From contig JAGVOQ010000009.1 of assembly GCA_020052645.1 (NCBI GenBank), positions 43,000 to 106,999 on the forward strand: a stretch of 64,000 nt of DNA, written 5' to 3'. The position numbers were made by a program, and so were the translations under genes. Below the pieces are notes generated by a model that saw only the letters and a program-made list of their open reading frames with translations, was not told the origin of the DNA and ran no database searches. Shown here piece by piece: positions 40,708 through 49,784 of this stretch. Source of the DNA: Candidatus Omnitrophota bacterium. GTDB lineage: Bacteria; Omnitrophota; Gorgyraeia; Velamenicoccales; Velamenicoccaceae. Each line of letters begins with the position of its first letter. The stretch's first letter is position 1.

Positions 40708-41835
40708 ATTAAGAAAATTGATTTTTTCATATTGTGCCTTCAGGGATTTTGTATTGCGTTTAACGTTGGTTCGATCTCGGCGATCGTCCCTGCGATCGCG
40801 AAGGATTTTGGCGTTTCTGAATTTATCATTGGCCGGATCAATTGGGCGTATATGCTGCCCTATGGTTTTTTGGCATTGCTGTATGGTCCTTTAACGCGCA
40901 GGTTTGATAATAAGCATATCGCGGTTGTCAGTCTCATTCTATTTTCTTGTTTCAATTTTTTGTCAGGGGTTGCTTCGAATTATACAATGCTCTTTGTCTT
41001 TAGATTTTTAGTTGGCATCTTTGCTGCGGCGACGACCCCGCTAGTTTTAATTTATATCGCGGATCGCGCTCATGAGGCAAGGCGCGGCAAGGCGATCGGG
41101 TTTTTTTTCAGCGCGACATTTGTCGCAGACCTAAGCGGCCTTTTTTTAAGCGGCCTTGTGCCTTGGCGCTTAATGTTTTTTATTCCCGGGGTTCTTGGTT
41201 TGATTGTGGCTGCTTTAACAGCCCGGCACTTTCCGCATACGCTTGCCGGTAAAACAGATGCGCGCAGCCGATATAGTGAGGCGTTTAAAGAGCCTGCGAT
41301 TTTAAAAGCCTTTGTTTATATTTTCTTTGTTAGTATGCTCTATCAAGGCGTGCGCCAGTGGCTGGGGGTTTATTTTTCTCTGCATTTAAAGATGAGTCAG
41401 TTTTTTATTTCGATGGCGCTTGCAGCGACGAGCCTCGCGGGTATTTTTGGAGAGGCTTTCGGGGGTGTGTCTGCGGATAAAAAAGGAAGAGTGCCAACAT
41501 TAAAGGCAGGTATTTTTTTAATGAGCTTGGCAGCGCTTTTGCTCATTTTTGTTAAATCAGCGCTTGGTGTTGTATTGCTCATGTTGGCTTTGGGGTTTGG
41601 CTGGACCGTGAATCACGCAGGCCTATCTACATTTTTGACTGATTTGGATAAAAGGTTTATGAAAGAAATTTCAAGCCTGAACAGCTCTGTGCGGTTTGTG
41701 GCTGGCGGGCTTGGGGTGGTTGTGGCTGGTTGGTTGATGCAAAAAAGTTTTGCATTGGGTTTTTTTGTGTACGGCTGTTTGTTCTTATTGATGTTTTTTG
41801 GAACAGAAAAGATATTATCAAAAAAGGTTTCTTAA
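40708..41835 (+). CDS. MFS transporter
   Basis: About 375 residues with hydrophobic helices throughout and the loop LLYGPLTRRFDNKHIAV after helix 2, the usual MFS motif A position. FGGVSADKKGRVPTLKAGI is its repeat in the second half. About 12 membrane helices fit. No ATG starts the frame: TTG at 40732 is the first common start codon, but helix 1 would gain its first residues from ATT at 40708 or 40717, so the start is uncertain. In this cluster it probably exports the product. Confidence 0.85.
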   Translation: MKKIDFFILCLQGFCIAFNVGSISAIVPAIAKDFGVSEFIIGRINWAYMLPYGFLALLYGPLTRRFDNKHIAVVSLILFSCFNFLSGVASNYTMLFVFRFLVGIFAAATTPLVLIYIADRAHEARRGKAIGFFFSATFVADLSGLFLSGLVPWRLMFFIPGVLGLIVAALTARHFPHTLAGKTDARSRYSEAFKEPAILKAFVYIFFVSMLYQGVRQWLGVYFSLHLKMSQFFISMALAATSLAGIFGEAFGGVSADKKGRVPTLKAGIFLMSLAALLLIFVKSALGVVLLMLALGFGWTVNHAGLSTFLTDLDKRFMKEISSLNSSVRFVAGGLGVVVAGWLMQKSFALGFFVYGCLFLLMFFGTEKILSKKVS

Positions 41836-41902
41836 GGTTTCTTGATGTTTAAAAAAGGTAGCCCGAAGGGACATAAAAGAAATATAATTTTTGGAGGGTA
41901 AG

Positions 41903-42676
41903 ATGTCTGAATTGAAAGGTAAGAATGTTGTTATTACAGGGGCTAGTCGTGGGATTGGCCGCGCGATTGCCGAAAGTCTGAGCCGCGAAGGGGTGAATTG
42001 TGTGATCGCGGCCCGCGGTAAAGAAGCGTTGGACAAAGCAGCGGATGAAATTTCAAAAAAATTCAAAGTGAAGGTGATCGGTGTGCCTTGCGATGTTTCT
42101 AAGCAGGCGGATCTGGAGAATTTGGTTAAGGTTTCTTTAAAAGAATTTAAAAAAATTGACGCCCTGATCAATAACGCGGGTGTTTCCAGTCAGCATCCGT
42201 TTCACCAGCAGCCTTTGGAAGATATCGAGCGCCTTATGTACACGAATTTTTTCGGTTACGTTATGTTGACGCGACTTTTTATTAATCATTTTGTTGAAAA
42301 TAAAGGTGGTGCTATTATTAACATGGTGTCGGGCTCAACCATGGTTGATCCGCCGCCAAGAAATTTTATTGTTTATACATCTTTGAAATGGGCCTTGCGC
42401 AAGTTTGGAAAAGGACTTTTTTGGGAGATGCGCGATCTAGGCATTAAGGTAACGTCGCTTTTACCAGGCGTCACGGATACGGAGCTGACAGATAAGCTTA
42501 AAGATATTTCTTCCGATCATTCGCGCCTGATGACAACAGAAGCTATTGAGAATGCGGTTAAGTTCGCGTTGACGGTTCCCCTCAACGTATGTCCTTTGGA
42601 GATATCGGTTATCAATCAACAGACGCCGTGGACTAAGCCGGTGAATCCAATTCAACAGAACCATCCAGAGAAATAG
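41903..42676 (+). CDS. SDR-family ketoreductase
   Basis: 257 residues from ATG 41903 (GGAGGG upstream). TGASRGIGRAIA binds NADP, NNAGVS is the central motif, and the catalytic Ser in MVSGSTM and Y-x-x-x-K in YTSLKWA are intact. The closest pattern is FabG-like 3-oxoacyl reductase. In type II polyketide clusters such an enzyme reduces one keto group (often C-9) before cyclisation. Other alcohol or keto substrates cannot be excluded. Confidence 0.9.
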   Translation: MSELKGKNVVITGASRGIGRAIAESLSREGVNCVIAARGKEALDKAADEISKKFKVKVIGVPCDVSKQADLENLVKVSLKEFKKIDALINNAGVSSQHPFHQQPLEDIERLMYTNFFGYVMLTRLFINHFVENKGGAIINMVSGSTMVDPPPRNFIVYTSLKWALRKFGKGLFWEMRDLGIKVTSLLPGVTDTELTDKLKDISSDHSRLMTTEAIENAVKFALTVPLNVCPLEISVINQQTPWTKPVNPIQQNHPEK

Positions 42677-42689
42677 GGTTAAAATAAAT

Positions 42690-42838
42690 AAAAAAATGAA
42701 ATTCCAAATAACAAATCTCAAATGTCAAATAAATTCCAATAACAAAGTTCCAATCATCAAATATTTTGTTTTAAAGCTTTGGATTTTGGAATTTGCGATT
42801 TATTTGTTATTTGTATTTTGTGATTTGGGATTTAACAT
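42690..42838. repeat. AT-rich intergenic inverted repeat (CAAAT/ATTTG type)
   Basis: AAATTCCAAATAACAAATCT and its companions are mirrored by GATTTATTTGTTATTTGTA and GGATTTTGGAATTTG. One of several spacer-filling hairpins that differ in sequence but share a style of repeated six- to nine-base words. Confidence 0.6.
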
Positions 42839-42868
42839 GTATCTGCATCATAACTTATAAGGAGAGAT

Positions 42869-43489
42869 ATGAAGAGGTTTGCATTGGTTATTTTTTTGTT
42901 GTTGGGTTTAGCTCAATTCGGATTTGCTGAAGAAGGTAAGAATATTTTGATCTTGGATAATTTTGAAGGCGAGATTATCAGTGGACCGGAAGGCACGATT
43001 GACGCGGGTAGCGGTAGTGGTTCAAGCGTCTCGGTTAGCGGCGATAAAACCAATAAGCAGGCGGGTGAGCAATCGTTAAAGATCGATTTTGATGCTATTT
43101 CCGGCGGCTACATCTGGGTGGCGCGCGGTTATAATTTGGATGTTAAGGGCGCTGCCGCATGGTTGGTCGAACCTGAAAAAGTTCAATGGGAGAGTTATGG
43201 GGCGATCAGTTTTTATATGTTTGGCTCTGACTCGAAAATGCGCATGGCTTTTGACGTAAAGGACTCAGGCGGAGAGATGTTCAGGTTTATGGTGACAGAT
43301 GATTTTAAAGGATGGAAACAAATTGTTTGTTCTTTTAGTCAATTTTTTCCTCGCGGGGATTGGCAGCCGCCAACCGCAACGGTTAATGGTCTTTTAGAAT
43401 TTCCTGTTAAGAGTTTTCAGTTTGAACCGATCGCCATAGCCAAAGGGACCGTCAATATTGATGAAGTGGCATTGGAACCGTTGAATTAA
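42869..43489 (+). CDS. exported protein with CBM11/CIA30-like beta-sandwich
   Basis: 206 residues. A cleaved signal peptide is likely (hydrophobic 3-18, then GFAEEG). The mature part has ILDNFEG at its start, ESYGAISFYMFGSDSKMRMA, FKGWKQIVCSFSQF and VNIDEVAL at its end, the usual strand order of CBM11/CIA30-type domains bound to carbohydrate or used as assembly factors. Its location among biosynthetic genes is not explained; it may bind or present the exported product. The assignment is by pattern only. Confidence 0.6.
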   Translation: MKRFALVIFLLLGLAQFGFAEEGKNILILDNFEGEIISGPEGTIDAGSGSGSSVSVSGDKTNKQAGEQSLKIDFDAISGGYIWVARGYNLDVKGAAAWLVEPEKVQWESYGAISFYMFGSDSKMRMAFDVKDSGGEMFRFMVTDDFKGWKQIVCSFSQFFPRGDWQPPTATVNGLLEFPVKSFQFEPIAIAKGTVNIDEVALEPLN

Positions 43490-43497
43490 CAAAGAAA

Positions 43498-43565
43498 GGT
43501 TGAGGCTGAGGTTGAAGGTTAAGAATTTTTTGTTTTTTTTATCTTAACCTGAACCTAAACCTTAA
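43498..43565. repeat. intergenic inverted repeat (GGTTGAGG/CCTTAACC type)
   Basis: AAGGTTGAGGCTGAGGTTGA, then AAGGTTAAG, mirrors CTTAACCTGAACCTAAACCT, then TAACCT, across a T-rich loop. Confidence 0.65.
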
Positions 43566-43584
43566 CCTAAAAATGGATTAAAAG

Positions 43585-44505
43585 ATGATTATTGATGCTC
43601 ATAGCCATTGGCTTCCGGAAGAGATTATTAATAATGTCAGGTTTTTTTCAAAATCCTGGGGGGATATTGATTCTCAGCTTGAAGCCATGGATCGCGCCGG
43701 AGTGCAAAAGGCGGTTTTGAGCTATCCGACCTCTGATGCGCATTTCAGGATGGGCGGTTTGGAAAAAGTCGTCGTACTTTACAATGAACGCGTCGGTTCT
43801 ATTTTAAAAAGATGCCCTGACAGATTTATCGGCGCGGCGATTCTTCCTGTTGAAAAATCTGAAACCATGATAGAAGAATTCAAGCGAACGACGGAGGGGT
43901 TGGGTTTTAAGGCGATTTCTCTGGCAACGAGTTTTGGTGGGGTTTTCCTAGATAACGAATGTTATTGGCCGTTGTATGAATTGGCTGAAAAAAAAGGAGT
44001 GCCGATCTTCGTTCATCCGCAGATCATCAAGCCTATTGGGATTTCTCAGGTGGACGATCCTCTTTTGACCCCCGTGATCGAATATATTTTTGAAACGACG
44101 GTTTGCGTCGGAAAACTTCTGATGGCGGAGATTTTTGAAAGATTTAAAAATTTAAAATTTATTTTTTCTTATTTTGGCGGGGCGACGCCTTTCATTGCGC
44201 ATCGTTATGATGCAACTTATGCAATGCTTCGAAATATTAATTTTGTAAAAGATCTTAAAGGTCTTCCTTCGGAATATTTGAAACGTATTTATGTAGATAC
44301 GAGCGGTGATAAAACAGTCGCGAACTTTATTTCTTCTCTGGGATTGTTCGGTCCTGAGCATATTCTTTGGGGGAGTGATTTTCCCGCTAAAAAAGACATA
44401 TCGGCGACCATGTCGGTGTTGGATGAGTTGCATTTAAGCGACCAGGATAAAAATAATATTTTAGGGAATAATTGCGAACGTATTTTTAACGACGTGAAGC
44501 TTTAA
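43585..44505 (+). CDS. amidohydrolase_2-family metal-dependent hydrolase/decarboxylase
   Basis: 306 residues. MIIDAHSHW carries the first HxH metal pair; GVPIFVHPQ gives the next His, LKFIFSYFGGATPF stands where most relatives have a His-containing motif, and ILWGSDFPAKKD gives the Asp. The family holds ACMSD-type decarboxylases and lactone hydrolases acting on aromatic acids. Such activity would suit trimming of an aromatic polyketide. The last His motif appears altered (SYFGGATP), which may shift metal use. Confidence 0.85.
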   Translation: MIIDAHSHWLPEEIINNVRFFSKSWGDIDSQLEAMDRAGVQKAVLSYPTSDAHFRMGGLEKVVVLYNERVGSILKRCPDRFIGAAILPVEKSETMIEEFKRTTEGLGFKAISLATSFGGVFLDNECYWPLYELAEKKGVPIFVHPQIIKPIGISQVDDPLLTPVIEYIFETTVCVGKLLMAEIFERFKNLKFIFSYFGGATPFIAHRYDATYAMLRNINFVKDLKGLPSEYLKRIYVDTSGDKTVANFISSLGLFGPEHILWGSDFPAKKDISATMSVLDELHLSDQDKNNILGNNCERIFNDVKL

Positions 44506-44592
44506 AATCTTAACTAAAGATTATCTCTTTGTAACAGGAGAGGTAACGCGCAGGGATTTTTAAAAAAGTCTTGCGAGCAAAAAAGGAATGAT

Positions 44593-46080
44593 ATGAAAAT
44601 TCTATTTTTACAGCCGCCGTTAGGCGCATGGGCGACATGGGGAGTAACCAGGTCTATTAATATTGGTCACGCACAGTTGGCGGGATATCTAAGAGAGCAT
44701 AATCCGGATGTTCAATTGGAAGTCCTGGATTGCCGGGCCTGGGGTTTTACTGAAGCTGAAATGCTTGAGAAAGTTGGGCAATCCCGTCCTGATATCCTCT
44801 ATGTCGGAGATATTCTTCATACCACTGGTGGACTGGCCGTTGTTTTTATCTACAATGAAGCCGCGCGCAAAGTCAAAGAGAAATATCCCAATATTAAAAC
44901 AGTTGTCGGCGGTATTTTTTACGCATCAGCTTCGGAATTTACCTTAAAAGAAAACCCAATGATCGATTTTTGTATTGCCGGAGAGTGCGAGGAGACATTG
45001 AGTGCTTTGCTTAAGGAATTGGGGCGTCCTAATCCGGAACTTTCGACTGTTTTAGGGTTAACATGGCGAAAGAATGGCAAGGTTGTCTTGAATGGCTATC
45101 GTCCTCTAATCATGAATTTAGACAGTCTTCCTATGCCGGCCTATGATTTATTTCCTATGGATAAATATGTTGCTCATACTTATTGGAAAAATTACAGCGA
45201 GACGTGGAATTCCCGTGGATGTCCTGCAGCCTGTACCTTTTGTTATGAATGGGGTCAATACGATCCTCGTGGGGATCAGGATTTAAAAAAGTACCGCTTT
45301 CGGTCAGGGAAGAAAGTCGTCGAAGAAATGCAAATCCTTTACAATCAATATGGAACACGGGTTATCGTTATGATGGATGATACTTACAATGTTTCGCGCG
45401 CCCGCGTGGAGGAGACGATTGAAGAGTCATTAAAGTGTGACAACAAGATGAAGTGGATGCCGTTAGGCCGGGCGCCTTATTTTATTCGTGATATCGATTT
45501 GTTTAAGGATTTAAGAAGGGCCGGTTGTTTTATGTGTTTGGTGGGCCTGGAGGTTGCCGATGATCTGGAACTCAAAAAAATCAAGAAGGGCATTACGGTT
45601 GATCAGGTGAAAGAAACCGTGGCGAAGCTTCGTGAAGCAGGGATTGCGACCGTCTTGACGTGGATGATCGGGTTTGAGGATGATGATGAAGAGATCGTCA
45701 AGAATCGTTATGCGGCCATTGATGAGATCGATCCGGACATCATCGCGCTTCAGTTTTTAACGCCTATCCCCGGTTCTCCGATTTGGGATGACGCGGTGAA
45801 AAAAGGATTGGTGCGCATGGAAGACTTGAATAAAAAAATCCGTCAGTGGGATTTTCACCAACCCATCATTCCTACGAAATTTCTTTCTGTTCCTCAGATC
45901 GCGGATCTTGGATCCTGGGCATTCAGGGAATTCTATTCCAAGCCTGGCCGTATCGGGCGCGCGATGCACAACAGGAAGTATGATCCCTTAGTGGGTGTCT
46001 GCGTCAGAGACTTTATGCAAAACGTTTCCCATTTTCAGAAAGAATCTCATGGCACAAAGTCTTATATAGGGAAAGAATAG
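44593..46080 (+). CDS. B12-binding radical SAM enzyme (BchE-like), second paralogue
   Basis: 495 residues, the same length as the protein at 31593. The cobalamin domain begins LFLQPPLGAWATWGVTRSIN; GDILHTTGGLAV, NSRGCPAACTFCYEWGQYDP (4Fe-4S Cys) and LVGLEVADD follow. The paralogues agree closely in PMPAYDLFPMDKYV and in the C-terminal FREFYSKPGRI region, so they act on related substrates. Sitting at the far end of the cluster core, it may do a second methylation or ring-forming step. Each turnover uses SAM and releases 5'-deoxyadenosine. Confidence 0.9.
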   Translation: MKILFLQPPLGAWATWGVTRSINIGHAQLAGYLREHNPDVQLEVLDCRAWGFTEAEMLEKVGQSRPDILYVGDILHTTGGLAVVFIYNEAARKVKEKYPNIKTVVGGIFYASASEFTLKENPMIDFCIAGECEETLSALLKELGRPNPELSTVLGLTWRKNGKVVLNGYRPLIMNLDSLPMPAYDLFPMDKYVAHTYWKNYSETWNSRGCPAACTFCYEWGQYDPRGDQDLKKYRFRSGKKVVEEMQILYNQYGTRVIVMMDDTYNVSRARVEETIEESLKCDNKMKWMPLGRAPYFIRDIDLFKDLRRAGCFMCLVGLEVADDLELKKIKKGITVDQVKETVAKLREAGIATVLTWMIGFEDDDEEIVKNRYAAIDEIDPDIIALQFLTPIPGSPIWDDAVKKGLVRMEDLNKKIRQWDFHQPIIPTKFLSVPQIADLGSWAFREFYSKPGRIGRAMHNRKYDPLVGVCVRDFMQNVSHFQKESHGTKSYIGKE

Positions 46081-46097
46081 GATTTCGAGGATCCGGG

Positions 46098-47264
46098 GTG
46101 CGGTCCTTAGAAATTTCAATGTTTATTATTCAAGAAATACCTTCTTTAGTTAAACCAAGGCAACAGATTCTTGCTTTAGGGTCGGATACCCGCCAAAGAA
46201 TATCCTGGGCTGATCAGGGGCGGATTTTTTCCCTGTGGCCTGAAAAAGATATTCTTAACACGCAAGATTTTTACGAGTCAGCCTGCGCTTTTATTTCAAA
46301 AAAGCTACAGTTTAAGCCGAAGATTTTATCTTTTGATCCGCATCCCTTGTTTGTCTCGAATCAGCAATCTCTTGTTTTAAGGGATAAGTATTTTCCGAAG
46401 GCGTCTCTTGTAGGCATTTTTCATCATGTGGCTCATGTAGCGCATTTTGGCTTCGAAAAGGGCTTAACACGGGATTTTATCGGCGTTGCGTTTGACGGTA
46501 CGGGCTATGGTGCAGACGGTTTGATCTGGGGCGGTGAATTTTTTATATACCAGAAAAACCATTTTAAAAGAGCTGCTCATTTAAAGAATCTTTTTTTACC
46601 TGGCAATGAAAAGGCCATCCAAGAGCCTTGGCGTATTGCGTTTGGGATTTTATATAAAATTTATGGTAAAAATATTTTTCGGATGAAGTTAGAGTTTTTT
46701 AAAAACCGTCCTAAAGAAGAGCTTGTTCTGATATGTCAAATGGTGGATACAAATTTTAACACGCCTCAAGCATCAAGCGCAGGGAGGCTTTTTGATGCAG
46801 TTTGCGCTCTTTTGAATATAAAGACTATTGTTTTAAAAGAGGCCGAGGCTGCTGTCGCGCTTGAAAAGACAGCCTTGAGTTTTAAGGGGAATGTTGCACC
46901 GTATTCTTTTGACGTCAAAAATGAAAATGGGATTTTTCTTATTGATTATACCCCTTGTTTCAAAGAGATCGTCAAGGACGTAAAGGCTAAAAAGGGAACT
47001 TCAGAGATAGCTTTTCGATTTCATAAGACATTGGCTTCTGCCATAGCGCGCACCTGTAAAATGCTGAAGAAAAAATATGGGGTTAGAGATGTTTTTCTCT
47101 CAGGAGGCGTTTTCATGAACGATCTCTTGCGTCAGGAAGTTACCTTGATTTTTAAAGAACAGGGGCTTAAGTCTTTTTTTGCTTCAAGGCCAGTGATGAC
47201 TACGGATTCAGGAATTTCTTTAGGTCAAATAGCTGCTTGCCTGATGGAGAAGACATGTGCATAG
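46098..47264 (+). CDS. hypF: HypF carbamoyltransferase half, N-terminal domains absent
   Basis: 388 residues; full HypF is about 750. Only the Kae1-like and carbamoyltransferase parts are present: ILALGSDTRQ, GIFHHVAHVAHF (metal-binding HHxAH), VAFDGTGYGADGLIWGGEFF, SSAGRLFDAVCALL and VFLSGGVFMNDLL. The acylphosphatase, zinc-finger and YrdC domains that make carbamoyl-adenylate are missing, so another protein must supply them. Start GTG 46098 follows GAGG; ATG at 46119 is the alternative. It overlaps hypC by ten bases, which supports a role in NiFe-site cyanide ligand synthesis. Confidence 0.85.
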   Translation: MRSLEISMFIIQEIPSLVKPRQQILALGSDTRQRISWADQGRIFSLWPEKDILNTQDFYESACAFISKKLQFKPKILSFDPHPLFVSNQQSLVLRDKYFPKASLVGIFHHVAHVAHFGFEKGLTRDFIGVAFDGTGYGADGLIWGGEFFIYQKNHFKRAAHLKNLFLPGNEKAIQEPWRIAFGILYKIYGKNIFRMKLEFFKNRPKEELVLICQMVDTNFNTPQASSAGRLFDAVCALLNIKTIVLKEAEAAVALEKTALSFKGNVAPYSFDVKNENGIFLIDYTPCFKEIVKDVKAKKGTSEIAFRFHKTLASAIARTCKMLKKKYGVRDVFLSGGVFMNDLLRQEVTLIFKEQGLKSFFASRPVMTTDSGISLGQIAACLMEKTCA

Positions 47265-47485
47265 CCACGCCCATGAAGATTGAAAAGATCGATGGCACGA
47301 TGGCCCATGTTTGTGTCGGTACCGTTAAAAGCAGGGCGAGCATTCTGTTGATCCCACATGCGAAAAAAGGAGATTACGTTTTGGTGCACGCCGGTATCGC
47401 TATTGAGAAAATCAACCGGTCCAAAGCAGAAGAGCTTTTGACGTTGTTGTCCGAAATAGGTCATAAAATGAAAAAAGGATTTTAA
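47255..47485 (+). CDS. hypC: HypC hydrogenase maturation chaperone
   Basis: 76 residues from ATG 47255, chosen because HypC always begins Met-Cys (MCIATPMKI) and the Cys is essential. DYVLVHAGIAIEKI is the second family signature. HypC carries the Fe(CN)2CO unit with HypD and delivers it to the large subunit. It overlaps the end of hypF and precedes hypD. Confidence 0.95.
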   Translation: MCIATPMKIEKIDGTMAHVCVGTVKSRASILLIPHAKKGDYVLVHAGIAIEKINRSKAEELLTLLSEIGHKMKKGF

Positions 47486-47520
47486 TTTCTTTGTTTTAAG
47501 CCATTGACTATAAACTGATT

Positions 47521-48615
47521 ATGAAATACGTCGACGAATATAGAGATAAAAAACAATGTTTGAGACTTGCGTCATTGATCAACGCGCAAGTTAAAAAAAA
47601 CAATTATAAGATTATGGAGGTGTGCGGCACGCATACCGCAGCCATACATAATTTTGGCTTAAAAAACCTCTTGTCGAAAAGGATTGAATTGATCTCCGGG
47701 CCCGGATGTCCGGTGTGCGTGACAAGCGACGGATATTTAAGAAATGTTTTAAACCTTCTAAAAAGAAAAGATATTCTGCTCGCGACGTATCAGGATATGG
47801 TTAAAGTTCCGGTTGACCACACATCTTTAGAACAGGAAAAGTCTAGGGGTGCGGATGTTCGAAGTGTGCAATCAGCTTTGGAGGCGCTTGATTTGGCGCG
47901 AAACAACCTTAAGCGCGAAGTTGTTTTTTTAGGAGTTGGTTTTGAGACAACGGCTCCTGGAACAGCCATCGCCATAAAAATTGCCCAGAAAGAGCGTATT
48001 GAGAATTTTAGCGTTTATTCGGCTCATAAAGTTATTCCAGAAGCGCTCCTTGCGCTTTGTGCGGATAAAACCTTAGAAATCGAAGGTTTTCTTCTGCCGG
48101 GCCATGTCAGTGTTGTTATCGGCGTCAAAGGGTATAGGCCTGTTGCCAAGCAAGTAAAGATTCCCTGTGTCATTGCCGGTTTCCAACCTTTAGATATTTT
48201 GTTGTCCATTTACAGATTAATTGAGGCTATCAATTCAAAGAAACCAATTTTGGAAAATGAATACCAAAGGATTGTGAGCGAGAATGGGAATCCACGGGCC
48301 AAGGCTTTACTTCAAGAAGTGTTTCAAAAACAGGATAGCCTATGGCGCGGTTTAGGCGTTATTCCGCAAAGCGGTTTGGGGATAAGAAAAAGTTTTGAAA
48401 AATTCGATGCTTTTAAGAAATTCAAATTAAAAAACGAAATGATCTCTAAAGTTTCTGGATCTTCTTGCCTTTGCGCCGATGTTTTAAAAGGAAAACTGAC
48501 GCCGTCGGCTTGCCCGCTTTTTGTTAAAAAATGCAATCCTTTGAGCCCTCAGGGACCGTGTATGGTTTCACGTGAAGGGACGTGTAGGACGTATTTTGAA
48601 TATAGGCAGAATTAA
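47521..48615 (+). CDS. hypD: HypD hydrogenase maturation protein
   Basis: 364 residues, normal length. VCGTHTAAI, SGPGCPVCVT, VGFETTAP and the C-terminal cluster motif CLCADVLKGKLTPSACPLF, then PCMVSREGTC, are present. HypD holds a 4Fe-4S cluster and assembles the Fe(CN)2CO group with HypC and HypE. It lies 35 bases after hypC in the same orientation. Confidence 0.96.
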   Translation: MKYVDEYRDKKQCLRLASLINAQVKKNNYKIMEVCGTHTAAIHNFGLKNLLSKRIELISGPGCPVCVTSDGYLRNVLNLLKRKDILLATYQDMVKVPVDHTSLEQEKSRGADVRSVQSALEALDLARNNLKREVVFLGVGFETTAPGTAIAIKIAQKERIENFSVYSAHKVIPEALLALCADKTLEIEGFLLPGHVSVVIGVKGYRPVAKQVKIPCVIAGFQPLDILLSIYRLIEAINSKKPILENEYQRIVSENGNPRAKALLQEVFQKQDSLWRGLGVIPQSGLGIRKSFEKFDAFKKFKLKNEMISKVSGSSCLCADVLKGKLTPSACPLFVKKCNPLSPQGPCMVSREGTCRTYFEYRQN

Positions 48616-48629
48616 GCCATAGGGTATAA

Positions 48630-48778
48630 AAGTCATAAGTTAAACACTAAACACAAAATTCTAAATTCTAAACTCTAAACAAACACAAATTTTAAAACTC
48701 AAAAAAAACTTTTCAATTCTTTTGTTTTGGTCTTATTTGGGATTTAGAGTTTAGGGTTTAGGATTTAAAGCGGTAAAA
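48630..48778. repeat. intergenic inverted repeat (CTAAAC/GTTTAG type)
   Basis: ATTCTAAATTCTAAACTCTA and neighbours mirror GGGATTTAGAGTTTAGGGTT. The same word set fills 57515-57695 and 61797-61930. The spacer sits between hypD and hypE. Confidence 0.7.
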
Positions 48779-48781
48779 GAT

Positions 48782-49780
48782 ATGGATAAAATCACGCTTT
48801 CTCATGGTTCCGGCGGCGTTTTGACGCAAGAGCTCATAAGCAAGATATTCCTTAAGGTTTTTAAAAATCCGTATTTGGACGCTCTTGATGATGCGGCAAT
48901 ATTTGCGCTTTCGAAGCATCATTATGCCCTCACCACGGATTCATTTGTTGTAGACCCTATTATTTTTCCCGGAGGCGATATCGGGAAGCTTGCTGTTTGC
49001 GGCACGGTGAATGATTTGGCTTCGTGCGCGGCTGAGCCAAAATTTCTAACAGCGGGATTTATCCTTGAAGAAGGCTTATCTTTTGATATTCTTAATAAAA
49101 TTGTGGTTTCCATGAGTCGTCAGGCTAAAGCCGCCGGAGTCGAGATCGTGACCGGAGATACGAAGGTGGTCCCGCGCGGAAAAGTGGATAAAATTTTTAT
49201 CAATACGACCGGTGTGGGGATGGTTAAGAAGCGGTTGAGCAGTTCTTGCATCAGGCCTGGCGATAAAATCCTTATCAACGGATGTATTGCGCAGCATGGA
49301 TTGAGCATTCTTTTAAAGCGTCAAAATTTTTCTTATTCCGTAGCAATAAAAAGTGATTGTAATCCTTTGTGGGGTATTGTAAAATTACTGTTAAACGCAA
49401 ACATTGATATTCGTTTTATGCGAGATCCAACGCGCGGCGGAGTTTCTTCAGCTATGAATGAGATTGCAACAGCCTGTCGTTATTCGTTTCTATTACAGGA
49501 TAGTCAAATTCCCGTCGATAATTCCTGTCGTCATTTAGGTGAAATACTTGGGCTTGAACTTTTAGACATCGCGAACGAGGGCAAGATGTTGTTTTTCGTC
49601 AACCCCAAAGACGCGCATCGTGCCTTAAGGATCATGAGGTCCCATCCTTGTGGTAAAAATGCAGCCATGATCGGTGAAACTTTAGTGGAAAAGAAATCCA
49701 GAGTTTATCTAAAAACTGCGGTAGGTGGTTTAAGAGTGGTCGGTTCACCACTTGGTGAATCTTTACCGCGTATTTGTTAA
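48782..49780 (+). CDS. hypE: HypE hydrogenase maturation protein
   Basis: 332 residues, usual length. LSHGSGGVLTQELI, DDAAIFAL, TTDSFVV, FMRDPTRGGVSSAMNEIA and the C-terminal PRIC are diagnostic; the last Cys is the carrier of the carbamoyl group that is dehydrated to thiocyanate. It receives the group from HypF, here reduced to its C-terminal half, and passes CN to HypC-HypD. Confidence 0.96.
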   Translation: MDKITLSHGSGGVLTQELISKIFLKVFKNPYLDALDDAAIFALSKHHYALTTDSFVVDPIIFPGGDIGKLAVCGTVNDLASCAAEPKFLTAGFILEEGLSFDILNKIVVSMSRQAKAAGVEIVTGDTKVVPRGKVDKIFINTTGVGMVKKRLSSSCIRPGDKILINGCIAQHGLSILLKRQNFSYSVAIKSDCNPLWGIVKLLLNANIDIRFMRDPTRGGVSSAMNEIATACRYSFLLQDSQIPVDNSCRHLGEILGLELLDIANEGKMLFFVNPKDAHRALRIMRSHPCGKNAAMIGETLVEKKSRVYLKTAVGGLRVVGSPLGESLPRIC

Positions 49781-49784
49781 TTGT

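Noticed and set aside
48630..48778. CTAAAC/GTTTAG runs as telomere-like or insertion-sequence ends
   Set aside because: They are imperfect inverted repeats confined to single spacers, with no transposase and no target duplications.
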